Below, one piece after another: positions 27,171 to 35,255 of a DNA stretch of 40,978 bases (positions are counted from its first letter, which is position 1; every line of letters starts with the position of its first letter). The DNA is from Akkermansia muciniphila. GTDB taxonomy: Bacteria > Verrucomicrobiota > Verrucomicrobiia > Limisphaerales > UBA9464. The notes under the pieces were generated by a model, which saw only the letters and a program-made list of their open reading frames with translations, was not told the DNA's origin and ran no database searches. The translations under genes were made by a program, and so were the position numbers. The DNA is taken from positions 1 through 40,978 of the forward strand of contig CAMCYJ010000024.1 in assembly GCA_945883815.1 (NCBI GenBank). Direction: 5' to 3'.

Positions 27171-30119
27171 ATGAATCAAAAACCCAATAATGCCTCCTAC
27201 CGGCTCCTCGCCGGTCTGGCTGCCCTCACCCTGGGCACGGTTGCGGCGCAAGCCCAAGCCGTTCCGCCGGTCCTCGCCCACTGGGACTTCGAACGCCTCG
27301 CTGCCGACGGTGTTTCCATCAAAACAGTCGACGGTAAGTACGTCGGCACCATCAATGATGCCGCCATGCTCACCGAGGCCGGTGGCGGTCGCCCCGGTGG
27401 CGGTCGTGGTTTCGACGTGTCTCAGGCCAATAGCTCACGAGGTCACATTCTGGTGGAAGCCAAGGGTGTAGATAATCCGATGAACTTGGCCGCTGCGGAT
27501 GACGCAGTGACCATCATGTTGTGGCAGAAGAATTTCTCCAACGTCGACAGCTCCTCCTTCTGGTTCGTCGCCGACAGCCAGGCTCGTGGTATCCAAGCCC
27601 ATCTTCCTTGGTCCAACGGCCAAATTTATCTGGACAGCAATGGCTGCTGCGCGGCCCCGTCCCAGCGCCTCAACCAGGCCGCTGCTGAGGGCTTCGACTG
27701 GAACACGTGGCATCACTACGCGTTCGTCAAGAACAAGGAGGCCAAGCAGATCTACGTCGATGGTGAATTGCTCGCCGAGCAGACCGAAGGTGTGGGCCCG
27801 CTCCCGACGGACTTCACCCAGCTCTTCATTGGAGCGGCCAGCGACAAGAACGCCCCGAACGGCATCATCGACGACTTCGCTGTTTTCAAGGGAGCGCTGA
27901 CCCAAAAACAAATCCAAGACATCGCCAAGGGCGCGCCCATCGGCACCCCGCCTGCCGACACCGACAAGGACGGCATGCCGGATTTTTGGGAAGTCGATTA
28001 CGGCTTCAATCCGAATGATGCTTCGGATGCCGCCAAGGATTTCGACAAGGACGGCGCCACCAACGCTCAGGAGTTCGCTGCGGGCACCAACCCGATCGAC
28101 GTGACCAAGCCGGTTCTCGTCTCGGCGGCCACCTCCGGCGACTTCAAGACGGTCACCCTGACCTTCTCGGAAGCCGTCGAAGCCGGTTCCGCCACCACCT
28201 TGGCCAACTACGCCCTCAGCCCGAACCTCGCGGTCACCGCGGCGGCCGTGAAGAAGAACGTGGTGACTTTGACCACCGCGGCCCAGACCCCGGGAGCCGT
28301 GGCCTACACGGTCACGGTCAACAACGTGGTCGACAGCTCCAAGAACGTGGTCGCCGCCAACAGCACGGCCAGCTTCTACTCGTTCCTGAACGTCAAGGAC
28401 GGCGTCCTGAAGTTCTCGTTCTGGGGCGCCATCAACGGCACCCCGGTGGATAACCTCTACCAGGATCCGCGCTGGCCCGCCTCTCCGGACATGACTGCGG
28501 CGGTCTTCGCGTTCAACAGCCGCGATGCCCTGCCCGATGACTCCAAGAACAACTACGGCGCGTCGATGGAAGGTTTCTTGACCCCCGCCGAGAGCGGCAG
28601 CTACCGCTTCTTCATCTACTCGGATGACGCCTCGCAGTTCTTCATCAGCTCCGACGACAAGGAGGCCAACTTGGCCCAGATCGCCGAGGAGACCGGATGC
28701 TGCAACTTCTTCACCGAGCCGGACAGCGCCCGGACTTCTGAGCCCGTCGCGCTGACCGCCGGCAAGAAGTACTTCGTCCGCATGGTGTACAAGGAAGGTG
28801 GCGGCGGCGACTACGGTCAGATTGCCTGGCGTAAGGAAGGTGACACCACCGCGGCTGGCAAGCTAACCCCGATCCCGGGCAAGTTCCTGAGCTCCGCCGT
28901 GGATCTCCCGGCCGATCCCGCCGGTGCCTACACCCAGATCAGCCCGGCCGCGAACGCCAAGGGCGTGAGCCCGGCGGCCTCCATCACCATCGTGCACCGC
29001 GATGGCAAGACCGCGTGGACCGCTCAGAACGTGAGCCTGAAGTACGACGGCCAGACCGTGACCCCGACCGTCACCAAGGACGGCAACATCATCACCATCA
29101 AGTACACCCCGCCGGCTCTGGCCGCGAGCCTGTCGGTCCACACCGTCTCGCTGGGTTACCTCGATGCCGGTGGCAAGGCCGCGACCTACGACTACACCTT
29201 CACCTCCGGTGCTTACAGCGGCACGACCGCGGACAAGGTGGGTGGATACCCCGGCCTGTTGATGGGTTCTTCGGTGTTCACCGCCGATGGCGATGGCGCC
29301 ACCGGTAAGGCGGGCGACAAGGCCATCAACCTCACGATGAAGGGTGGCCCAGTGGTCAGCTTCAACCGTGACTTCCTGGCCAAGGTCAACGCCGCTACGG
29401 CGAACGATGAGCTCACGGTGGCCTTCTGGCAGAAGAGGTTGGATATCTCGGACAGCTCGGCCTTCACGATGAACTCCCCGGGCAGCCCGAACAACCGCGG
29501 TTTCCACAGCCACACGCCGTGGAGCAACCAGAACATCTACTTCGACACCGTGGGCTGCTGCGACGGCACGACCCAGCGCATCTCGGCCGACATCCAGACC
29601 TTCCCTGGATACTCCGGCAACGCGTCCTGGTGGACCAACGCCTACCACTTGTTCGTGTTCACCAAGAAGGGTGCCGCCAAGAACATCTGGATCGACGGTC
29701 AGTTGTTCTTGTCGGGCGAAAACACGGCCAAGCTGCCGGTCGACATCGACGCCTTCTACATGGGCTCCGGTGCCAACGGCGCTGAACTGAGCCGCGCCAT
29801 CATCGATGACTTCTCCGTCTTCGATAAGGAGTTGGTTGAGGCCGACGTCGTCGCCTTGTCCAAGGGCACCCTGCCGACGGCTCTTCCGGCCGCCAAGGGC
29901 TTGATTGCTTACTGGGACTTCAACTCCGCTCCGGCGGCCACCATTAGCAACCTGAAGGCTGCTGTGGGTGCCAACGGCAAGGTGAAGATCACCTTCGATG
30001 GCGCTGGAACGCTCCAAACCTCCACCACCCTCAACGGCACCTTTGCCGACTCCGCGATCAAGAGCGGGGATGAGATCACGGTGGATGGTTCGGCGTTGTT
30101 CATCCGCGCCAAGCGCTAA
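27171..30119 (+). CDS. Secreted LamG/PA14 multidomain protein
   Basis: A 982-residue protein with signal peptide (SYRLLAGLAALTLGTVAAQAQA). Domains in order: concanavalin-like LamG (about 33-255), a calcium-binding thrombospondin-3-like segment DTDKDGMPDFWEVDYGFNP (about 263-310), an SbsA-like Ig domain (about 313-405), PA14-like (about 412-578, with GFLTPAESGSYRFFIYSDD), an Ig-like stretch (about 600-690), and a second LamG (about 695-905) ending with an Ig-like tail. The two LamG domains share the segments HxPWSN and GCC...QR, so they are duplicates. Codon choice is strongly biased to C/G-ending forms and AAG, suggesting high expression. It is probably an extracellular carbohydrate-binding protein; no hydrolase motif is seen. 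A strong terminator follows. Confidence 0.88.
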   Translation: MNQKPNNASYRLLAGLAALTLGTVAAQAQAVPPVLAHWDFERLAADGVSIKTVDGKYVGTINDAAMLTEAGGGRPGGGRGFDVSQANSSRGHILVEAKGVDNPMNLAAADDAVTIMLWQKNFSNVDSSSFWFVADSQARGIQAHLPWSNGQIYLDSNGCCAAPSQRLNQAAAEGFDWNTWHHYAFVKNKEAKQIYVDGELLAEQTEGVGPLPTDFTQLFIGAASDKNAPNGIIDDFAVFKGALTQKQIQDIAKGAPIGTPPADTDKDGMPDFWEVDYGFNPNDASDAAKDFDKDGATNAQEFAAGTNPIDVTKPVLVSAATSGDFKTVTLTFSEAVEAGSATTLANYALSPNLAVTAAAVKKNVVTLTTAAQTPGAVAYTVTVNNVVDSSKNVVAANSTASFYSFLNVKDGVLKFSFWGAINGTPVDNLYQDPRWPASPDMTAAVFAFNSRDALPDDSKNNYGASMEGFLTPAESGSYRFFIYSDDASQFFISSDDKEANLAQIAEETGCCNFFTEPDSARTSEPVALTAGKKYFVRMVYKEGGGGDYGQIAWRKEGDTTAAGKLTPIPGKFLSSAVDLPADPAGAYTQISPAANAKGVSPAASITIVHRDGKTAWTAQNVSLKYDGQTVTPTVTKDGNIITIKYTPPALAASLSVHTVSLGYLDAGGKAATYDYTFTSGAYSGTTADKVGGYPGLLMGSSVFTADGDGATGKAGDKAINLTMKGGPVVSFNRDFLAKVNAATANDELTVAFWQKRLDISDSSAFTMNSPGSPNNRGFHSHTPWSNQNIYFDTVGCCDGTTQRISADIQTFPGYSGNASWWTNAYHLFVFTKKGAAKNIWIDGQLFLSGENTAKLPVDIDAFYMGSGANGAELSRAIIDDFSVFDKELVEADVVALSKGTLPTALPAAKGLIAYWDFNSAPAATISNLKAAVGANGKVKITFDGAGTLQTSTTLNGTFADSAIKSGDEITVDGSALFIRAKR

Positions 30120-30151
30120 GACAGTAGACTCAAGAACTCGTGAGTGACACG

Positions 30152-30184
30152 GAGGCCGGGCGAAAGCCCGGCCTCTTTTGTTTT
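30152..30184 (+). terminator. Intrinsic terminator after LamG gene
   Basis: A perfect 10-bp stem, GAGGCCGGGC (30152-30161) with GCCCGGCCTC (30166-30175), a GAAA tetraloop, and TTTTGTTTT. It is one-directional: the minus-strand side lacks a T-run. Confidence 0.95.
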
Positions 30185-30350
30185 CCGAGTGCCCCGCAGG
30201 GCGCATTATGACGGATTGAAGTCGCAAGTCATCCCGCCCGAGTCGCCAGCGAGAAGACCGAACTCAGTTCGCTTCAGGAAGCCCCAAGATCACTCAAGAA
30301 ACGGACCCACCCGGATCGGTCATGGGAGGAGACCTCCCCGGCGAGTTGGC

Positions 30351-31721
30351 CTAGCGGAACCGACGAGGCCGGAAAGTGCCGCCTCGGGAGGAACCCCCGC
30401 CTGCACCCCCACCGCCATTGCTACCGCTATTGCCGCCGTTGTTACCACCACCACCTTGGGGTCTGGGGCCGCGATTCGTAGCAGGACCGGGCCCTCTGGA
30501 ACCCCGTCCTGGACCACCCCCGCGCCCACCCCCGCGCCCACCCGAGTCGCCTGACTCCCGACGTGAATCCGGAGACATAGCCGGGGCAGCCGCTGAATAG
30601 TTGAAACCTTCCAAGCGCTTGCGCGGCAAGGCTCGGTTGATGAAGCGCTCCAGTGCTCGAAGGTCATTGAACTCGTCTGGACTGACCAGACTGATGGCAT
30701 CACCCACGGCATTGGCCCGACCTGTGCGGCCGATTCGATGCACGTAATCTTCGGGAGCCGGTGGGAAGTCGAAATTCACCACATGCGAAATTCCGTCCAC
30801 ATCGATGCCCCGCGCTGCGATGTCGGTCGCCACCAAAACCCGCACAACCCCGCCCTTGAATTCCGACAAGGCCCGCAGGCGTTGGTTCTGAGATCGATTG
30901 GAATGGAGGGTCGCGGTGCGGATCCCGGTTTGTTCGAGCCGTCGGGCGATCCGGTCGGCACCGTGCTTCATCCGGGTGAAGACCAGCACCATCTCCATGG
31001 CAGGATCCAGGAGGAGCTGCAGGAGCAAGGCGGGCTTGAGATGGCGAGGCACTTCGTACACCGACTGAGCCACCGACTCGGCGGGATTGGAGCGTCTTCC
31101 GATCTCGACCGACTGCGGCGTTTGCTGGAATTCGCGGGTTACCGCCTCGATCTCCCGCGACAGTGTCGCCGAAAAGAGCAGGGTTTGGCGTCGTTTGGGC
31201 AGTTGGCGCACGACATCCCGGATGGAGGGCAGGAAGCCCATGTCCAGCATGCGGTCTGCCTCGTCGAGGACCAGGTGCTGGATACCGGAAAAGTTGCCAT
31301 AGCGCCTGGCCATGAGGTCCAGAAGGCGGCCTGGCGTGGCGATGATGATATCGGCACCCCGTCGGAGCGCCTCGATCTGCGGCTTTTCGCCGACACCGCC
31401 AAAGACCGTGGCCACGCTGAGAGACAGAAACTGGGCGTAGTCCCGGACATTTTCGTGGATCTGGACCACCAGTTCCCGGGTCGGCGCGAGGATCAGGACG
31501 CGGATATGGCCCGGGCTGGAGTGTCCGGTCGCCAGACGGGTCAGGAGCGGCAGCGTGAACGCCGCAGTCTTGCCGGTTCCGGTCTGGGCGATGCCAATGA
31601 GATCCTTGCCGGAGAGGATGACGGGGATGGCCGCGGCTTGGATCGGCGTCGGTTCGGTGTAGCCGGCTTCATCGACGGCGCGCAGCACACGAGGGTCTAA
31701 GCCCAGTTGTCTAAAATCCAT
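30351..31721 (-). CDS. DEAD-box RNA helicase (RhlE-like)
   Basis: A 456-residue RNA helicase. Motifs: Q motif near PTPIQAAAIP (25-34), Walker A AQTGTGKT (45-52), PTRELVVQI (80-88), DEAD (153-156), SAT (184-186), and HRIGRTGR (328-335). The tail from about 392 is disordered and rich in Gly, Arg and Asn (RGG-like), which binds RNA and is typical of the RhlE/CsdA group. ATG 31721 gives the family start MDFRQLGL. It lies 82 bp after infA in the same direction, within an RNA-related cluster; such helicases help ribosome assembly and cold growth. The RhlE name is by similarity of the core, not certain. Confidence 0.93.
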   Translation of the reverse strand: MDFRQLGLDPRVLRAVDEAGYTEPTPIQAAAIPVILSGKDLIGIAQTGTGKTAAFTLPLLTRLATGHSSPGHIRVLILAPTRELVVQIHENVRDYAQFLSLSVATVFGGVGEKPQIEALRRGADIIIATPGRLLDLMARRYGNFSGIQHLVLDEADRMLDMGFLPSIRDVVRQLPKRRQTLLFSATLSREIEAVTREFQQTPQSVEIGRRSNPAESVAQSVYEVPRHLKPALLLQLLLDPAMEMVLVFTRMKHGADRIARRLEQTGIRTATLHSNRSQNQRLRALSEFKGGVVRVLVATDIAARGIDVDGISHVVNFDFPPAPEDYVHRIGRTGRANAVGDAISLVSPDEFNDLRALERFINRALPRKRLEGFNYSAAAPAMSPDSRRESGDSGGRGGGRGGGPGRGSRGPGPATNRGPRPQGGGGNNGGNSGSNGGGGAGGGSSRGGTFRPRRFR

Positions 31722-31803
31722 TTTTGCCAAGGAATCCGTGAGGGAAGAAAAATCGAACAAAAAGAAACAGAACAATAAATCGGGAACGGGACGGGATGAT
31801 CGA

Positions 31804-32019
31804 TCAGCCGATCCGCCAAGTGATCCGCGCCTTGTTCAGGTCGTATGGAGACATCTCCATTTTGACTCGGTCGCCTACAGTGAGACGGACCCATCGCTTG
31901 CGCATCTTGCCGCAGACGGTGGCCAAGACTAGATGCTGATTGTTCAGCTCGACGCGGAACATGGTGCCAGCCAGGACGCTTGAGATGCGGCCTTCGACTT
32001 CGATGGCGTTTTCTTTCAT
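31804..32019 (-). CDS. infA: Translation initiation factor IF-1
   Basis: A 71-residue S1/OB-fold protein of standard length. VEGRISSVLAGTMFRVELNN and RWVRLTVGDRVKMEMSPYDL are the IF-1 signatures; the end, KARITWRI, is also typical (usually KGRITYR). It binds the ribosomal A site with IF-2 and IF-3. Compared with common IF-1, VLAGTMFRVEL replaces VLPNAMFRVEL. Flanked upstream by the terminator of the RRM gene and downstream by the helicase. Confidence 0.96.
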   Translation of the reverse strand: MKENAIEVEGRISSVLAGTMFRVELNNQHLVLATVCGKMRKRWVRLTVGDRVKMEMSPYDLNKARITWRIG

Positions 32020-32099
32020 GGGGACAGGACTCTATCGGGACAGGGACATTAACAAAAGAGGTCGATCTGAATGCAGGTCGACCGGAATGGGAACAGTGA

Positions 32100-32140
32100 A
32101 GAGAAAAAGGGCGAAGACCGGAAGACTCCAGCCTTCGCCC
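32100..32140 (-). terminator. Intrinsic terminator of the RRM gene
   Basis: On the minus strand GGGCGAAG (32140-32133) pairs with CTTCGCCC (32116-32109) across a 16-base loop, followed by TTTTTCTCTT. It lies 28 bp beyond the RRM gene stop and separates it from infA. Confidence 0.85.
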
Positions 32141-32167
32141 GTGAAAGAATAAAGGCTTGGGTACAGA

Positions 32168-32530
32168 TTAGTACCGATCGCGACCACCACCGCCGTAGCC
32201 GCCACCGCCACCGCCGCGACCGCCACGGCTTCCGCCGCCGCCACCACCACCGTAACCGCCTCCACCACCGGACGGACGATCTTCACGGGGACGTGCGATG
32301 TTGACCGTCAGGGGACGGCCACCAATCTGGGCGCCGTTCATGGCCTCGACAGCCTTCTGGGCTTCGTCGGGGGTGCTGAAGGTGATGAAGCCGAATCCGC
32401 GGGGACGGCCGCTCACGCGATCGACCATCAGGTTGGCTTCCAGGACGGTGCCGTATGCGGCGAATGCGTCCTGCAGTTCGTTCTCGGTGGTATTGTAGGA
32501 AAGGTTTCCGACAAACAGTTTGTTGCTCAT
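32168..32530 (-). CDS. Single-RRM glycine-rich RNA-binding protein
   Basis: A 120-residue protein. RNP2 is LFVGNL (5-10), RNP1 is RGFGFITF (44-51), and residues 86-120 are a Gly/Arg/Tyr tail (SRGGRGGGGGGYGG) that also binds RNA. This class (Rbp) is known from cyanobacteria and other phyla, where it is cold-inducible and acts as an RNA chaperone. The 190-base region upstream to hisF may hold a long leader. The gene ends with its own terminator and is therefore probably a single unit. Confidence 0.95.
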   Translation of the reverse strand: MSNKLFVGNLSYNTTENELQDAFAAYGTVLEANLMVDRVSGRPRGFGFITFSTPDEAQKAVEAMNGAQIGGRPLTVNIARPREDRPSGGGGGYGGGGGGGSRGGRGGGGGGYGGGGRDRY

Positions 32531-32720
32531 TGATGACTTGCTGTTCGGAGTACCGCTTGCGTTCTCGAGGTTGTTCCCGACTGCCGGGTTTCAAATCATC
32601 ACCGAACCATGTTCACCTGAGGATTCACCACGCCTTGGAAGCACTAGATCTCTGACAGACAGCACCCATCCTCCTTATTTTGAGGTTCAGGGCAAATCCT
32701 TTTGTTGACTATTTTTGCAG

Positions 32721-33566
32721 TCAACGTTCCACACAGAGCCGGACGGTGATGCCTTGAGCAGCCAAAAACGACTTGGCCTCGCGAATAGTGTGGGTGCCAA
32801 AATGGAAGATGCTGGCAGCCAGAACGGCGTCGGCGCGCCCTTCTTTCAGTACATCGGCCAGATGCTGCAAATTGCCGGCCCCGCCGCTGGCCACCACCGA
32901 AACCCCGACCGCCTCGCTGATGCGTCGAGTAATCACCAGGTCGAAGCCCTGCTTGGTGCCGTCGGCGTCGATGGAATTGAGGACGACCTCGCCGGCCCCC
33001 AGCTCGCAGGCTCGGCAAGCCCATTCGACTGCGTCGAGTCCGGTTTCCTTTCGGCCGCCTGCCGCAAAAACCCCCCACCGGTCCGGGCCAACCTTTTTGG
33101 CATCGATCGAGACCACGATGCATTGGCTTCCGTATTTTTCGGCACCCTGTCGGATCAACTCCGGATGGGCGATGGCGCTGGAGTTGATGCTGATCTTGTC
33201 GGCACCGGCCCGTAGCATTTGTCCCATGTCCTCCACCGTCCGGATGCCGCCTCCGACCGTCAGGGGCATGAAGCACTGGTCAGCAGCCCGCTCGATCACC
33301 CCGATCATCGAGGCCCGTCCATGCGCGCTGGCTGTGATGTCGAAGAACACCATTTCGTCGGCACCTTGGGCATCGTAGCGCAGGGCCATCTCCACCGGAT
33401 CGCCGACATTGCGCAACCCGCCCTCCTCGGCGCGCCCGAATTGCACCCCCCGCGTGACCTTGCCGTCATGGACATCCAGGCAAGGAATGATCCGCCGGGC
33501 CAAGGGCGTCGGCTGCGGGTTCGACAACAGCGGAGTTGCCGGAGTGCCTGATGCGTTGAGAGTCAT
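32721..33566 (-). CDS. hisF: Imidazole glycerol phosphate synthase cyclase subunit HisF
   Basis: A 281-residue (beta/alpha)8 barrel. The catalytic aspartates are D31 in [12 protein letters not shown] (Asp11 of T. maritima) and D155 in VVSIDAKK (Asp130); TVGGGIRT and VASGGAG are the phosphate-binding loops. With HisH it converts PRFAR and ammonia to imidazole glycerol phosphate and AICAR. It has a Pro-rich N-terminal extension of about 22 residues before the usual start; ATG 33566 is the upstream-most but an internal start is not obvious. No other his gene is nearby. A 7-bp inverted repeat (GTTGACT/AGTCAAC, 32704-32725) spans its stop. Confidence 0.96.
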   Translation of the reverse strand: MTLNASGTPATPLLSNPQPTPLARRIIPCLDVHDGKVTRGVQFGRAEEGGLRNVGDPVEMALRYDAQGADEMVFFDITASAHGRASMIGVIERAADQCFMPLTVGGGIRTVEDMGQMLRAGADKISINSSAIAHPELIRQGAEKYGSQCIVVSIDAKKVGPDRWGVFAAGGRKETGLDAVEWACRACELGAGEVVLNSIDADGTKQGFDLVITRRISEAVGVSVVASGGAGNLQHLADVLKEGRADAVLAASIFHFGTHTIREAKSFLAAQGITVRLCVER

Positions 33567-33685
33567 GGTGATGGGTCCCGAAGTTGGCCCTCAGGACGCT
33601 TACGAACGGTGACAAAACGGTGGAAGAACGCACAAGGGGCGAATGGGCTGGTCCTTGAGGAACGGCGATACCAGAGTCCCCGGCG

Positions 33686-34378
33686 ATGGCAGCGAAACAG
33701 CAGTTTTTCGTGGTGACCGGGACGGGGACTGGAGTCGGCAAGACCGTGCTTTCCGGACTTCTGGTGCGCCGACTTATCCGACTCGGACGGACGGTCCGGG
33801 CCTTCAAGCCTCTGTGCAGCGGCGGTCGTGGCGACGCCCGGGTACTCGAAGCCGCCCTGGGCGGAATCCAGACGTTGGACGAAATCAACCCCTGGCATTT
33901 CGAGGCTCCACTGAGCCCCGCCTTGGCGGCCCAACTCGAGCGGCGGCCCGTGACCCTTGAAGCGGTTTTTGCCCACATTCGCCAGCATTCCAAGCAGAGC
34001 GAACTCACGCTCGTCGAAGGAGCCGGAGGGCTCTTGAGTCCCTTGACCGTCGACGGCGATACCCGCGACCTGATCGTCCGTCTGAAAGCACGGCCCCTCA
34101 TCGTGGCCGCCAACCGCTTGGGAGTGATCCACGACGTCCGTGCCACCCTCGGCTGCCTGCCGCCGTCGCTGCGTTCCAGCGTCCCCGTCGTACTCATGGC
34201 CCCGGCCGCTGCCGATGCCTCCACCGCCCGCAATGCCCGAAGCCTCTCCGAATACCACCCCGCCGACCGCATCGTCGAGATCCCCAGAGTTTCCCCAGAG
34301 ATCCAGTCCGGAGCCCGTTCGCCCTCTGTCGCATTGAACCGAAAACTCGACCAGATCTTGAGCTTGTTGGCGATCTGA
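33686..34378 (+). CDS. bioD: Dethiobiotin synthetase
   Basis: A 230-residue P-loop ligase that forms the ureido ring of dethiobiotin from DAPA, CO2 and ATP. GTGTGVGKT (12-20) is the P-loop, K41 in AFKPLCSGG is the substrate lysine, and VEGAGGLLSP (110-119) is the family signature, with N143 in AANRLG contacting nucleotide. It is divergent from hisF (118-bp gap) and no other bio gene is present. The C-terminal coding end runs into the repeat block at 34405. Confidence 0.93.
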   Translation: MAAKQQFFVVTGTGTGVGKTVLSGLLVRRLIRLGRTVRAFKPLCSGGRGDARVLEAALGGIQTLDEINPWHFEAPLSPALAAQLERRPVTLEAVFAHIRQHSKQSELTLVEGAGGLLSPLTVDGDTRDLIVRLKARPLIVAANRLGVIHDVRATLGCLPPSLRSSVPVVLMAPAAADASTARNARSLSEYHPADRIVEIPRVSPEIQSGARSPSVALNRKLDQILSLLAI

Positions 34379-34455
34379 GCCCGCTTCCGTCTTGCACGAC
34401 TCTCCCAACCCCAGGCATCCAATGCCTTCGCCAGACCCATTGTACAGACACTTAA

Positions 34456-34620
34456 GCCGTAACGATTTGAGTTGGATCGGTCGTGCTGGCTGCATCTTCT
34501 TCCGCAAGAGCTTCGTTGTTCGCTCGTTACGGGCCTCAATGGGCCCGCGCCTCGCTCTCGCCTCGTCTTACGAAAGAATCTGCTGGGCCATCACTTTCCT
34601 CCCAACTCAATCGTAACGGC
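34456..34620 (+). mobile_element. MITE-like element, family A (copy 1)
   Basis: 165 bp. The left end is GCCGTAACGATTTGAGTTGG and the right end is CCAACTCAATCGTAACGGC, its near-perfect complement. No coding content. The same element occurs at 34829-34993, inverted at 38591-38762, and as a deleted remnant at 36711-36763. Confidence 0.85.
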
Positions 34621-34760
34621 TGAGCGGCAGCGGGACCGAGCCGGAGGGAGCCTTGGAGGCGAACAAACTTTCGTTCCGCGCGCAGCGCGAAAGATTCCCT
34701 CCCAGAGCCTCCTCAGCGATCGCAGGCCCGGTTCCGCGGAGCCCCCCCGAGACATACCCC
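34621..34760. repeat. Dispersed GC-rich repeat, family C (copy 2)
   Basis: Shares GCGGCAGCGGGACC, GCGCGCAGCGCGAAAG and GATCGCAGGCCCGGTTCCGC followed by GGAGCCCCCC with the copies at 40-170 and 34994-35135. Internal complementarity (GCGGGACCGAGCC against GGCCCGGTTCCGC) suggests folding in RNA or single-stranded DNA. Confidence 0.75.
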
Positions 34761-34828
34761 TCAAGATCCCCGGCGCCCGAACCCTGGGCATCCAACACCT
34801 CCGCCAGACCGATCCGCCAGACCCTTAA

Positions 34829-34993
34829 GCCGTAACGATTTGAGTTGGATCGGTTGTGCTGGCTGCATCTTCTTCCGCAAGAGCTTCGTTGTTCGCTCGT
34901 TACGGGCCTCAATGGGCCCGCGCCTCGCTCTCGCCTCGTCTTGCGAAAGAATCTGCAGTGCCATCACTTTCCTCCCAACCAAATCGTAACGGC
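34829..34993 (+). mobile_element. MITE-like element, family A (copy 2)
   Basis: 165 bp, nearly identical to 34456-34620, with the same terminal inverted repeats. Both copies are preceded by CTTAA and followed by TGAGCGGC, so the duplication took in flanking DNA instead of being two independent insertions. Confidence 0.85.
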
Positions 34994-35135
34994 TGAGCGG
35001 CGGCAGCGGGACCGAGCCGAAGGGAGCCTTGGAGACAAACATCCTGAACACCCCGCGCGCAGCGCGAAAGTCCCACTCTCTGAGTCTCCTGAGCGACCGC
35101 AGGCTTGGTCCCGCAGAGCGCCGCCCGAGATGTTC
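34994..35135. repeat. Dispersed GC-rich repeat, family C (copy 3)
   Basis: Follows the second family A element. It shares the GGCAGCGGGACCGAGCC, GCGCGCAGCGCGAAAG and GACCGCAGGCTTGGTCCCGC blocks, with more divergence in the middle (35035-35085) than copy 2. Confidence 0.7.
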
Positions 35136-35255
35136 CGCTCAAGAACCCACGCCCCTCTGAACGCGCCGCCCAGAATTTGTTGCCGCCACGAAATCGCACC
35201 GACAACTCGCGGTTGCGGCCGGCTCAGTCCGTTGGCTATCGTTGGCAACGATTCT

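Larger units (their letters stand above)
34405..35150. repeat. Tandem duplication, period 373 bp, of a composite element
   Basis: The stretch from 34405 to about 34779 is repeated at 34780 to about 35150: both contain the GGCATCCAA...GCCAGACC lead-in, a family A element and a family C element, in the same order. The two family A parts are nearly identical while the C parts differ more. It fills the space between bioD and leuC and holds no credible gene; the open frame crossing it into leuC is not the leuC N terminus. Confidence 0.88.

Noticed and set aside
28863..30227. 454-codon minus-strand frame opposite the LamG gene
   Set aside because: It runs through the LamG terminator and is an antisense shadow of strongly biased codons.
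32704..32725. Inverted repeat GTTGACT/AGTCAAC at the hisF stop as terminator
   Set aside because: No T-run follows on either strand; it could be an operator but evidence is too thin.
34845..35255. N-terminal extension of leuC through the repeats
   Set aside because: The translation is repeat DNA, and LeuC homology begins exactly at ATG 35256.
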